Origin: Legionella_C dresdenensis
Lineage (GTDB): Bacteria; Pseudomonadota; Gammaproteobacteria; Legionellales; Legionellaceae
Length of the DNA: 64,000 nucleotides
Reading direction: 5' to 3'
Assembly (NCBI RefSeq): GCF_042649825.1
Contig: NZ_JBHSAB010000001.1
Coordinates: 62,001-126,000 of the forward strand
Of the stretch, positions 1-8,223 are shown piece by piece. How positions within the stretch are numbered: the first letter of the stretch is position 1; every line of letters begins with the position of its first letter. The notes beneath the pieces are model-generated. The model ran no database searches. It was not told the origin of the DNA and worked only from the letters and a program-made list of their open reading frames with translations. The position numbers were made by a program, and so were the translations under genes.

Positions 1-1584
1 GCGAATGCCGCGCCAATGTTGTTTCACCTGATGTTTACCTTTAAACTTTGCAGACAAAGCAGCCAGTTTTTCCAGATTAAAGCGATCATCGCTGGCAGGA
101 TCATTAAATGTTTCCAGGCTTTGGTGGTAACTTGCGCCAAGAGCATGGAGATTATTTTTTAAGGGCAACACATGCCCTGCCCCGCATAAAGGAATTTTTA
201 ATTGCCGGCTAAATATACTGGGTGTAATCTGACTGATTTGACCGGGAATAGCTTTTAAAGGCAAATGACAGGTCTGCTGAAATTGTGCAGACTGATAACC
301 ATTGGCAATTATCATAATTTCAGCCTGATATTCTCCCGCCAGCCAATCATTACCGCGCTGTTCAATAGCCTCTATGTGCTGTCCGGTTTTCACTTCAATC
401 AGTGGATGATCGGTTAACCAATGACACAAAGACTGGCAATCAAGCCAGCCGGACAGCGGTAAATACAATCCCCCCGTTTCCAATTCAAGACCACTGAGAT
501 AGCTTGCTTCCTGGGCGTCAATTAAGCGGCCAAGTTCTGGATAAGCGGTAAGCCAGCCTGCAAGTCCAGCCTGGGAAATTTGCTCGCGTTTGCTGTAAAC
601 CAGCTGGATAATACCGTTTAATTCGCCAATTTGGGTCTGTTGCAGGATTTCCTGACAGGTTTTATGCGCAAAAAGATAAGCATTAAGCATAAAAGCGGTC
701 AGAGGCGATTCATAAGCCGACAGCTTGGGATAAAGTACCGCCTGAGTATTGCCTGAAGCGCCAGATGCAATGTTTTCACCTCGTTCAAGCATCAATACCC
801 GATAACCGCGTTTAACAAGCGCTCGCGCTGTAAAACAACCTGCCAGGCCGGCACCGATAATAATAACTTTGCGAGGGTGACTATTATTGGACAGCATGAT
901 ATGCCATGGCGTTGTCCTTCCCCTTCTTATGGGCTCTCTTGCCAGTTTAAGCCGTGCTTCATAATGGCTTTCAGTTGATGAAACAATTTCAAAACCGGCA
1001 TTATCCAGCAATGAGATTAAATCAGGGGTAATATAGTTAGAAACAAGAAGCGTATGCCGGGTTGACAGTAACGCTAGCGGTTTTAAGAATGTATTAGCTA
1101 CCGGGCTTGAGATAATCCAGGCATTGAAAAAGCTGGTTCGTATTTGCGGCTCCAGTGATTCATCACCGCAACACAGTAACTCCTCATAACACTTTATTCT
1201 GTCGCCTAACATCAAAATCAGTTTTACCCGCTGATTTTCAAATGTCAGATAATGGAATCCTGGAGTCAGGATGGGATAGTTGTCTAACAGTTTCTCAGCC
1301 AGATTGCTTAACGCGGGATATTGGTTGCATGTATCTGCGAGCGCATTGGAACTTAAGGGTGAATCGGTTGCGGCGTAATAGTAAAGTTCGGCATCTGGCG
1401 GCGCATACTGTAACCATTCTTGCCAGCAATTAAGAAAATTGACAGGGTTAAAACCGGTTTCACCAATGATGTATCTGGCATTTTTACCGAGCTGCTGCCA
1501 TTCGCTGGTCATTGTTTGGCAATTAACAGGAGCTGTTGATTGAGGGATGGGGTCGGGGTAGATGGGAGGAAACAGGTTACTCAA
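1..1584 (-). CDS. mnmC: MnmC-like tRNA 5-(methylaminomethyl)-2-thiouridine biosynthesis protein, partial, degenerate N-terminal half
   Basis: The 3' end lies outside the window; 528 codons are visible. The C-terminal half is a clear FAD-dependent oxidase: the Rossmann motif GAGLAG sits near residue 240 and the DAO-type fold runs to the window edge. In the MnmC family this half removes the carboxymethyl group of cmnm5U34 in tRNA and the N-terminal half (DUF752) methylates the product with SAM. Here the N-terminal half is short and eroded: the SAM motif usually written GETGFGTGLNFL reads GETGFNPVNFL, and the usual DGFAP stretch reads NAWIISSP. The chosen start is TTG at 1584, with AGGAG five bases upstream; an ATG at 1512 is a weaker alternative. 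Identity of the oxidase half is secure. Loss of methyltransferase activity is an inference. Confidence 0.85.
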   Translation of the reverse strand, partial: MSNLFPPIYPDPIPQSTAPVNCQTMTSEWQQLGKNARYIIGETGFNPVNFLNCWQEWLQYAPPDAELYYYAATDSPLSSNALADTCNQYPALSNLAEKLLDNYPILTPGFHYLTFENQRVKLILMLGDRIKCYEELLCCGDESLEPQIRTSFFNAWIISSPVANTFLKPLALLSTRHTLLVSNYITPDLISLLDNAGFEIVSSTESHYEARLKLAREPIRRGRTTPWHIMLSNNSHPRKVIIIGAGLAGCFTARALVKRGYRVLMLERGENIASGASGNTQAVLYPKLSAYESPLTAFMLNAYLFAHKTCQEILQQTQIGELNGIIQLVYSKREQISQAGLAGWLTAYPELGRLIDAQEASYLSGLELETGGLYLPLSGWLDCQSLCHWLTDHPLIEVKTGQHIEAIEQRGNDWLAGEYQAEIMIIANGYQSAQFQQTCHLPLKAIPGQISQITPSIFSRQLKIPLCGAGHVLPLKNNLHALGASYHQSLETFNDPASDDRFNLEKLAALSAKFKGKHQVKQHWRGIR

Positions 1585-1633
1585 TACAACTCCTGGTGAT
1601 AAATAAGCTCATTAAGTTAAAAAAATTCGGCAC

Positions 1634-1649
1634 CCCCGCGAAGGCGGGG
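1634..1649 (-). terminator. GC-rich hairpin downstream of the POT transporter
   Basis: CCCCGC and GCGGGG pair around a four-base loop. On the minus strand the stem is followed after about eight bases by a run of seven T. It sits between the transporter stop and the mnmC start, so it could end transporter transcription. The same motif type (CCCCGCGAAGGCGGGG) is a common dispersed repeat in many genomes, so it may be a repeat rather than a dedicated terminator. Confidence 0.45.
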
Positions 1650-1663
1650 ATGCCAGAGTGCTT

Positions 1664-3169
1664 CTACGCTACAGCCAAAGCGCTCTCTTCTGCTTCTGTA
1701 CCCTGCTCCTGCCCCATCCAACGTTTCAATGCTGGCGCAATAAACAAAAGTGCAATGCCGGCGATTATAGCTAATAATCCCAAAATCAGAAATACCTGGC
1801 TATACCCCGAATTGGTCACAACCGGATCCAGAGTAGTCCTGCCAACGGTCATCCAATTTGAACTATAGCTGGATAACGTGGCGCCAACTCCAGTTGCCAT
1901 CATCCACATTCCCATCATGACGCCCTGCAGGTTAGCAGGCGCCAATGCGCCTATCATTGCGTAACCAATTGGTGAAATTAAAAGCTCGCCTGCGCTTTGC
2001 AGGACAAAGCTCAGAATAATCCAGCCTGAACCGACCATCCCATAACTGTCTGCAAACAGTATTCCAACCGGTAATAATGCAAATGCTAACCCAATGAAAA
2101 GCAAAGCCAAAGCAAATTGCACCGGAATATTGACTTCTATACCGCGTGCCCGCAGTTTATGAAACAGAATGCCTAGCAGTGGACCGCCTGCGACAATACA
2201 CAGGGTATTAATATTTTGGTACCACTGTGGCGGAATAACTAATCCGGAGATATTGCGTTGTACGTTATGATTAATAAAATGCGTTAATCCCATCGGGCCA
2301 ATCTGGTATAAAGTCCAAAATAAGGTACCAATTACTATCAGGACTGCAAACGCGAACAATTTATGACGCGCGTTCTGAGAGGGCTGTTTTGTCGCCAGCC
2401 AATAAATTGCTCCCAGTATTATCAAACCGGTAATTAACACCAGCTTGCTGGACAAATCAGCCGAATGCAGCAGTTGGCTTAATAAAACGGGCAATGCTAG
2501 TACCATAATGATGCCATAAAAAGACCATTGCCGTTTTTGGCTGTGATTGAGCCGACTATAACTGGTTTCTTTATCAGCAAGCGCTTGCCAGTTATACAGG
2601 CAGAAAATCAATGCGAACAGATTACCGATACTGCTTAGCAAAAAAAGCTGCTGATAATTATTACTGAGCTGGAAATAACCGCTGAGTGAATAGCCGATAA
2701 AAAAACCGACATTCATACTGGCATAACTATACAAAAAAGCAGTTTCCCTGCGAGTATCTTGCGGTTGAAAGCGTTGGGTGATCATGCAATTGAGGCAAGT
2801 GACGTTCAAGCCTGATCCAGCCAGGAATGCGGCAAGACCATAATAAAGAAATTCCTGATTCACTAAAGCCAGCAATAAGCAGCCAATAATCTGCGCCGCC
2901 ATGCCAATGCAGAATAAAGTGCGATTGCTGAAAAAACGTCCGCCCCAGTAACCGCCTAATAAATGAAGCGCGAAATTAAATGCAACAAATACCCCCATGA
3001 TATTGTTGGCAAAAGGAATGGATAAAGCTAACGGACCTGTCATGTAGAGCACCAGCGTTGAGTATAATACGCTGAAACTTAAAGTAGAGAAAAGCTGAAT
3101 ATAAAACAATGCGATGATACCTTCCGGCATATTACTCAAAGCTGATTTACTGCGCTCCTTCGTCGACAT
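1664..3169 (-). CDS. POT/PTR-family proton-coupled oligopeptide transporter-like MFS protein
   Basis: A 501-residue integral membrane protein with about 12-14 hydrophobic segments and the general layout of bacterial di-/tripeptide permeases. The first membrane helix (residues 22-34, FYIQLFSTLSFSV) aligns with the family signature ExxERFxYY but the glutamates and arginine are replaced, so classical proton coupling may be altered. Later segments (GGYWGGRF near residue 75, QSAGELLISPIGYAMIG near residue 390) are typical of the family. It starts at ATG with AGGAAG six bases upstream. It is monocistronic between mnmC and divergent pta. Substrate is not known; amino-acid or peptide uptake is the family expectation. 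Confidence 0.8.
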   Translation of the reverse strand: MSTKERSKSALSNMPEGIIALFYIQLFSTLSFSVLYSTLVLYMTGPLALSIPFANNIMGVFVAFNFALHLLGGYWGGRFFSNRTLFCIGMAAQIIGCLLLALVNQEFLYYGLAAFLAGSGLNVTCLNCMITQRFQPQDTRRETAFLYSYASMNVGFFIGYSLSGYFQLSNNYQQLFLLSSIGNLFALIFCLYNWQALADKETSYSRLNHSQKRQWSFYGIIMVLALPVLLSQLLHSADLSSKLVLITGLIILGAIYWLATKQPSQNARHKLFAFAVLIVIGTLFWTLYQIGPMGLTHFINHNVQRNISGLVIPPQWYQNINTLCIVAGGPLLGILFHKLRARGIEVNIPVQFALALLFIGLAFALLPVGILFADSYGMVGSGWIILSFVLQSAGELLISPIGYAMIGALAPANLQGVMMGMWMMATGVGATLSSYSSNWMTVGRTTLDPVVTNSGYSQVFLILGLLAIIAGIALLFIAPALKRWMGQEQGTEAEESALAVA

Positions 3170-3274
3170 AAATTGCTTCCTCCGTTAGCTTTATCTCAAA
3201 CAATATGCCACGCAAAAAAATGACTGTCTATGGTATTTGTTATAAATTTGTTGGTAAATTAGTTCAATCCTGAC

Positions 3275-3311
3275 GTAGATTGAGCTAAACGAAAGTGCAG
3301 CCCAACAATCG
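3275..3311. repeat. Family A palindromic repeat, degenerate long variant
   Basis: Contains GTAGATTGAGCTAAACG followed by GCAGCCCAACAATCGATG. It is close to the reverse complement of the copy at 39009-39041, which marks it as a dispersed element. It lies between the divergent POT transporter and pta genes. Confidence 0.6.
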
Positions 3312-3373
3312 ATGTCAGAATAATAAATGAATGTTAAGGTTTACCAGCTAACCCGGCGTAATGGTTAGAAAAA

Positions 3374-3382
3374 TGGTATACT
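3374..3382 (+). promoter_or_regulatory. Extended -10 promoter for pta-ackA
   Basis: TGGTATACT fits the extended -10 pattern (TG, one base, TATAAT-like hexamer) and lies 34 bases before the pta ATG. No convincing -35 hexamer is visible at 16-18 bases, which is usual for extended -10 promoters. Inferred from sequence only. Confidence 0.5.
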
Positions 3383-3415
3383 ATTTTTCTATTTAGTGAC
3401 TCCTGGAAACAAATT

Positions 3416-5476
3416 ATGCACAAAAAAATCTACTTGACCGGAATTGAAAAGAAGCCTGGCAAGTCCTTTGTATCGCTTGGCGTTCTCGCCCAGTTAAAAG
3501 AGCTTCAGCAGCCGCTGCATTGTTTTAAACTTTTCGCTGAAAAAGACGAATCCCAAAACCCCCTGCTTGAAGTTATAAGCAACACCGAAATTACCCCGCT
3601 TATGTCAATCAATATGGCAATTAACATGATGCGCACGCAGCCAGAAGATTTGTTTGCCAGCGTGCTTGAAGTTAGCCAGAGTACCTCCTCTGAAGGTATT
3701 ACCTATTTTGAAGGAACTGATTTCGAAAGCGATAATGATGTGTTTGAATATCAGTTTAACCTGACATTGGCATACCAGTTAAGTTGCGATGTAATCCTTG
3801 TGGTGTCGGCTAAGGATCGCACTCTTGAACATACCCTGAGCGTGATCAATACCGCCCTTGAAATTGGTAAAAAAAATCATGCCAGGATAACCGGCGTCAT
3901 TATCAATCGTGTTCCCAGCCAGGATGAACAAAAAGCCCAGGATTTCTTTAATAAACAACTTTCCAGCCTTGGGTTTGTCAGTATTGTTCCCGAAATCGAA
4001 CAATTTGCCAATCCCAGTGTCGGCGATATCGCTAATAAGCTTAAAGCGCTAGTCCTTTGCGGCGAACATGAATTATCCCGGCCAGTTAAAGAATTTACTA
4101 TTGCTGCTAAAACCGTAGGAAATTTTCTGGAATCACGGCTTGAACGAAGCGGCATGTTAATTATTACACCCGATGACCGGATTGATATCCTGTTAGGTAC
4201 CTTACTTGCGGATCAATCAGCCAATTATCCAAAAATAGCCGGTGTTGTACTGACCAATGGCGAAATGCCCGGGCCTATTATCCAACGAATCATTGCAGGC
4301 CTTGAAAATCCATTTCCAGTCTTACTCACCAAAAGCAAAACCTATGAAACAGCAACGATACTTTTTTCGGCCAAGTTCAGTTTAAATCAGTCAGATATGA
4401 AGAAAGTCACTGGAGCGGTTCAGGCAATGACGCCTTATCTGTCCGCACCACTGCAAAAGTTCCTGGCTCAGCGGGAAGATAAAACGCAACTAAGCCCGGC
4501 AGTTTTTCTGTATGATCTGGCGAATCGGGCACGAGTAAAGAAACGTCATATCGTGCTCCCTGAAGGCTATGATACGCGTATTCTGACTGCCGCGGATTAT
4601 TTACTTAAACGGAATATAGTTAACATCACCTTACTTGGCAATCCTGAAAAAATCAATTTGCTCGCCAAACGGCTTGAACTTGAATTACCCAATGTAAACA
4701 TTATAGATATTGAGAAGTCAGCACAAAAAGAACGTTATGCCGAACAATATTATCAACTCAGAAAACATAAAAACATTAATTTGCCAATAGCTAAAGAACG
4801 GATGACAGACGTTAATTATTTTGCAGCAATGATGGTCTATTGTAAGGATGCGGACGGCATGGTGTCCGGCGCTGCACATACTACAGCTGATACGGTTCGC
4901 CCAGCCCTTGAAATTATCAAGACCAAACCAGGAGTAACCAAAGTTTCCTCAATATTTATTATGTGTTTACCCGCGCGAGTATTGATATATGGCGATTGTG
5001 CGATAAACCCTGAGCCAGACAGTGATACACTGGCGGAAATTACTGCCCAGGCAGCCGATATTGCCGATAAATTGGGGATATCGCCTCGTATCGCCCTGTT
5101 ATCCTATTCATCAGGCACTTCAGGTAAAGGCGAAAGCGTAGAAAAAGTTGCCAAAGCATTACCAATTATCAAAGCAAGTCATCCGCAGTTGCTGGTTGAG
5201 GGTCCTATTCAGTATGACGCTGCTGTTGATCCTGAAGTCGCCGCAACCAAACTACCAGGCTCGCAGGTTGCCGGACATGCCAATGTCCTGATTTTCCCGG
5301 ATTTAAATACTGGAAATAATACTTATAAAGCTGTGCAGCGTGAGAGCGGCGCGCTGGCAATTGGTCCTGTATTATTAGGGCTTAACAAACCGGTGAATGA
5401 TTTAAGCCGAGGTTGTACACCACAGGATGTTATTAATACTATCCTGGTGACTGCTGTTCAGGTTGAAGGAGATTAG
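3416..5476 (+). CDS. pta: Phosphate acetyltransferase, long form
   Basis: A 686-residue enzyme that interconverts acetyl-CoA and acetyl phosphate in the cytoplasm. It is the long form: an N-terminal P-loop-like domain (degenerate Walker A, KKPGKSF, near residue 15), a DRTGG-type middle domain (about 215-330) and the catalytic PTA_PTB domain from about residue 365 to the end (VLPEGYDTRI, SGAAHTTADTVRPAL, SYSSGTSGKGESVEKV). The N-terminal domains regulate activity in the Escherichia coli enzyme. The stop is two bases before the ackA start codon, giving the standard pta-ackA operon for acetate overflow or substrate-level ATP formation. Confidence 0.97.
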   Translation: MHKKIYLTGIEKKPGKSFVSLGVLAQLKELQQPLHCFKLFAEKDESQNPLLEVISNTEITPLMSINMAINMMRTQPEDLFASVLEVSQSTSSEGITYFEGTDFESDNDVFEYQFNLTLAYQLSCDVILVVSAKDRTLEHTLSVINTALEIGKKNHARITGVIINRVPSQDEQKAQDFFNKQLSSLGFVSIVPEIEQFANPSVGDIANKLKALVLCGEHELSRPVKEFTIAAKTVGNFLESRLERSGMLIITPDDRIDILLGTLLADQSANYPKIAGVVLTNGEMPGPIIQRIIAGLENPFPVLLTKSKTYETATILFSAKFSLNQSDMKKVTGAVQAMTPYLSAPLQKFLAQREDKTQLSPAVFLYDLANRARVKKRHIVLPEGYDTRILTAADYLLKRNIVNITLLGNPEKINLLAKRLELELPNVNIIDIEKSAQKERYAEQYYQLRKHKNINLPIAKERMTDVNYFAAMMVYCKDADGMVSGAAHTTADTVRPALEIIKTKPGVTKVSSIFIMCLPARVLIYGDCAINPEPDSDTLAEITAQAADIADKLGISPRIALLSYSSGTSGKGESVEKVAKALPIIKASHPQLLVEGPIQYDAAVDPEVAATKLPGSQVAGHANVLIFPDLNTGNNTYKAVQRESGALAIGPVLLGLNKPVNDLSRGCTPQDVINTILVTAVQVEGD

Positions 5477-5478
5477 TC

Positions 5479-6642
5479 GTGAATATTTTAACCATTAACG
5501 CTGGCAGCTCATCAATTAAGTATAAGGTTTATACGCAGGGTAAATTATTATTGTCCGGATTAATTGAGGGAATTACCGAGGTTGTCGGCCAATGGCACCA
5601 TCAGTATCAGGATAAAAAAAGGATTACCCGGCAGTTTGCAGATCACCAGCAAGCCTTTAGCGTGCTGGCGGAGCAACTCTATCAGGATTTGGCTGATTAT
5701 CCGATTCAAGGAGTCGGTCATCGGGTTGTTCATGGCGGTGAACAGTTTTATCAACCAACGGTCATCACCGATCATGTACTTGAGCAATTAAAAAAACTCT
5801 CCTCGCTTGCTCCGCTTCATAATCCGGTTAACATCCTGGGCATTGAATACGCCAGACAACATTTTCCGGCAGCCACTCATGTGGCAGTCTTCGATAGCGG
5901 TTTCCACCATACTATGCCCGAACATGTCAGGCGATATGCAATTAATACGGCTATTGCCGATCAATATCAGATCAGACGGTATGGTTTTCATGGCATCAAT
6001 CACCAGTATGTCGCTATCCAGGCGGCAAAATTTCTGAATAAGCCACTGGAAAAATGCAATTTCATCACCTTACACCTTGGTAACGGCGCGAGCGCATGCC
6101 TTATAAAGCAAGGGCAATCACAGGACACCAGCATGGGAATGACGCCTCTGGCGGGTCTGGTTATGGGAACCCGTTGCGGAGATATTGATCCTGCTATTCC
6201 CTTATATCTGCTTGCCCAAGGCTTGCCTGGACAAGAAATCGATCAGCTATTGAATAAAAAAAGCGGGCTAAAAGGCGTGGGTAATGACAATGATATGCGT
6301 AATATTCTGAAACTGATTAGCGAGGGCAATAATGATGCCCGGCTTGCACTCAAGATGTATGTTTATGCCATTCAGAAAGTGATTGGCGCCTACTTTGCCC
6401 AGACTGATTCGCTGGATGCGCTCATATTTACCGGCGGTGTAGGCGAAAACGCAGCGGCGGTAAGACAGGAGGTTATTGCTCCGTTGCGGCATTTAAATTT
6501 TCAATTAAATGAAAAAATTAATCAGAGTCCAGCTGATGAATCATGCCAGTCTATTGCATCGGGTGCGATACCGATATTAATTATTAAAGGTGATGAGGAA
6601 ATCTTTATTGCGCAGCAGGTTGAAATAATTTTACAGCCTTAA
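5479..6642 (+). CDS. ackA: Acetate kinase
   Basis: A 387-residue ASKHA-fold kinase that makes ATP and acetate from acetyl phosphate. Motifs visible: NAGSSSIKY at the N-terminus, GHRVVHGG near residue 77, HLGNGAS near 195, and FTGGVGENAA near 315. It starts at GTG directly after the pta stop, so translational coupling is likely. Length is slightly below the usual 395-405 residues but no motif is missing. Together with pta it forms the acetate pathway. Within 4 kb is a putative low-oxygen module, a neighbourhood that makes sense for fermentative energy generation. Confidence 0.97.
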   Translation: MNILTINAGSSSIKYKVYTQGKLLLSGLIEGITEVVGQWHHQYQDKKRITRQFADHQQAFSVLAEQLYQDLADYPIQGVGHRVVHGGEQFYQPTVITDHVLEQLKKLSSLAPLHNPVNILGIEYARQHFPAATHVAVFDSGFHHTMPEHVRRYAINTAIADQYQIRRYGFHGINHQYVAIQAAKFLNKPLEKCNFITLHLGNGASACLIKQGQSQDTSMGMTPLAGLVMGTRCGDIDPAIPLYLLAQGLPGQEIDQLLNKKSGLKGVGNDNDMRNILKLISEGNNDARLALKMYVYAIQKVIGAYFAQTDSLDALIFTGGVGENAAAVRQEVIAPLRHLNFQLNEKINQSPADESCQSIASGAIPILIIKGDEEIFIAQQVEIILQP

Positions 6643-6674
6643 TTTCTGCTTTTACATTTTTTTTACAACACAAA

Positions 6675-6717
6675 GCCATTTGACTACTTACTGACAAATG
6701 GCCTAATTTGATATAAT
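6675..6717 (+). promoter_or_regulatory. Promoter with overlapping inverted repeat before the 6747 gene
   Basis: TATAAT at 6712-6717 is preceded by CTGACA at 6691-6696 (15-base spacer). An exact 8-bp inverted repeat, GCCATTTG at 6675-6682 and CAAATGGC at 6695-6702, overlaps the -35 area. It could be an operator, or a poor terminator of ackA because no T-run follows it. Confidence 0.45.
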
Positions 6718-6746
6718 AAGCACATATTGATCTTAAAGGAAACCTG

Positions 6747-7445
6747 ATGGATTCTTTATTGCAAGATGATGACAAACTCGATCTTTATGCAAAAGCCGTA
6801 AAAAAGAACTCCTGTAATCAATGTCGGGCATTAGGTCTGGCTGTTTGTAAAGGCCATGCTGGCGGAGGGGGTAAAGGAGGCAGTCAGGGTGAAGGGAAAG
6901 AATCTGCTCCAGCACAAGCGTCATCAGCCAATGAAGAAGCATTTAGTTCTGATAATTTAAATGAATTGTTTGCGCAGAGCATGCTTTGGATGCCTGTAGA
7001 TGAGGAGGGAGGAGGATTTAAATACAAAAATCCCCTGGCTGCATTTACAATCATCCTGGATCTGGATAAAGGTTTGCTTCAATTCAAAGGCTTGCAACCG
7101 CTTACTGCAGGGCAAGAAGCGTTAATGAAAGCGCTGTATGCAAGCATTGAAACAGAATTTACCGAGTTTAAACAGGAACTGGAAGAACAAGGTGTAAATA
7201 TTGATCAGATGCTCTTAACGCGTGAAGGCTATAACCTGACCATAAAAATTCCTTACCCTAAATATTATGACTCATTCATCAGGCGGCTTATTGAGAAAAA
7301 TTATTTGCCGTTGGAAATCAGTTTTGATGATGTGCCGAAACAGACCTTGGCAAATGATAATACAGCAGAATTGACAGAGGCTCCAGGCTGGAAACTGCCT
7401 ACCCCTGCCCCATTTAATATTGTACCCAAGCCAACGCCTGAATAG
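6747..7445 (+). CDS. Unknown protein with N-terminal Cys/His cluster and Gly-rich linker
   Basis: 232 residues, not recognised. The N-terminus carries C23-x2-C26-x7-C34-x2-H37, which could bind zinc. A Gly/Lys/Ser-rich linker follows (about 38-60), then an acidic and hydrophobic C-terminal domain (70-215) with mixed helix/strand pattern. The end is proline-rich. No signal peptide or membrane segment is visible. It has its own TATAAT promoter and an AAAGGA ribosome site eleven bases before the ATG. The composition matches the flanking core genes, so recent transfer is not indicated. A real gene by promoter, ribosome site and coding pattern; function unknown. Confidence 0.75.
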   Translation: MDSLLQDDDKLDLYAKAVKKNSCNQCRALGLAVCKGHAGGGGKGGSQGEGKESAPAQASSANEEAFSSDNLNELFAQSMLWMPVDEEGGGFKYKNPLAAFTIILDLDKGLLQFKGLQPLTAGQEALMKALYASIETEFTEFKQELEEQGVNIDQMLLTREGYNLTIKIPYPKYYDSFIRRLIEKNYLPLEISFDDVPKQTLANDNTAELTEAPGWKLPTPAPFNIVPKPTPE

Positions 7446-7481
7446 AAAACTGAGTGTGTAGCTTTGATGCACACAGCGCTA

Positions 7482-7973
7482 TTAAGGTTTCATACTACTC
7501 TGCAGCCCATCCTGAACTATTGTACATTCATTAGTTATTGTGCGTCGAACCTCAAAACGCTTACGTTCATTACACAAATCAGCAAGCTCTTCACAAAAGC
7601 CCATACCCTTGGTTTGTTTAAAAAAACCGTTAGCAAGCTGTTTTATTTTTGCCAATTCCAGATTCTCATCCAGCATCCTTTTTGTGCATTCAATAAGAAT
7701 TATTTGATAATCCACATATAAATCTAATAGTTCAAAATTATCTCGTTTAAAACATTCATACAAAGCATCATACAGATATTTTTTATCAGCACTGAATGCG
7801 GGATATTCAGTGCCTGATATTCGATAAAAAATATGTTTCATCAATAAAATTTGATTATGTTGAGCCGCTTCAAGAAAAACTTTGCCAAGCAATTCACGAG
7901 TGAATTTTTCTTTTGCTCTAAAGGCATAAGTGTCCATTAAGGAAGTATTGCCAACACGTGCAGCTTTTAGCAA
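7482..7973 (-). CDS. Unknown short helical protein, possibly a truncated ankyrin-like remnant
   Basis: 163 residues from a TTG start with GGAAGA four to five bases upstream; the frame is closed by TAA eight codons earlier, so no longer protein is possible. The opening (EENLLKAARVGNTSLMD) and the stretch FLEAAQHNQILLMKHIF look like the helix pairs of ankyrin-type solenoids, then the pattern fades. No signal peptide. The 5' boundary coincides with a change to GC-richer DNA, so this may be the surviving 3' part of a longer gene. Function unknown. Confidence 0.5.
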   Translation of the reverse strand: MLKAARVGNTSLMDTYAFRAKEKFTRELLGKVFLEAAQHNQILLMKHIFYRISGTEYPAFSADKKYLYDALYECFKRDNFELLDLYVDYQIILIECTKRMLDENLELAKIKQLANGFFKQTKGMGFCEELADLCNERKRFEVRRTITNECTIVQDGLQSSMKP

Positions 7974-7989
7974 ATTTTCTTCCGGTGTT

Positions 7990-8140
7990 TTATTACGTTA
8001 ATCCTGCAAGCAGTCTAAGCCAAGCGCTGGTTGAAATGGCAGCATTTGCGCTTGCTCGCGGTGATGAAGTGAGAACAGCCGATCTGGCGCAGTCGCGTGA
8101 AAATTTAAGCCGGCCGGTAAGTCATGGGCTAAATCCATAA
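7990..8140 (+). pseudogene. GC-richer coding-like fragment of uncertain origin
   Basis: A stretch clearly richer in G and C than the genes on both sides. In the plus frame it reads as a plausible C-terminal tail (ALVEMAAFALARGDEVRTAD). A minus-strand 46-codon frame from an ATG near 8137 is also open (MDLAHDLPAGLNFH...), so strand is not settled. It has no recognised family. I read it as a remnant left by rearrangement between the 163-residue ORF and the LRR gene. Confidence 0.25.
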
Positions 8141-8223
8141 CTATTCACGAACTGCCGGCGTGAAAGGTTGCGCTTTTCACGTATTGCTCAAACATCAATA
8201 GCCGTTGGAATTTCAACTTATGA

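Noticed and set aside
1536..1868. Plus-strand ORF of 110 codons over the mnmC start and transporter end
   Set aside because: It crosses a GC hairpin and lies antisense to two supported genes; no family resemblance.
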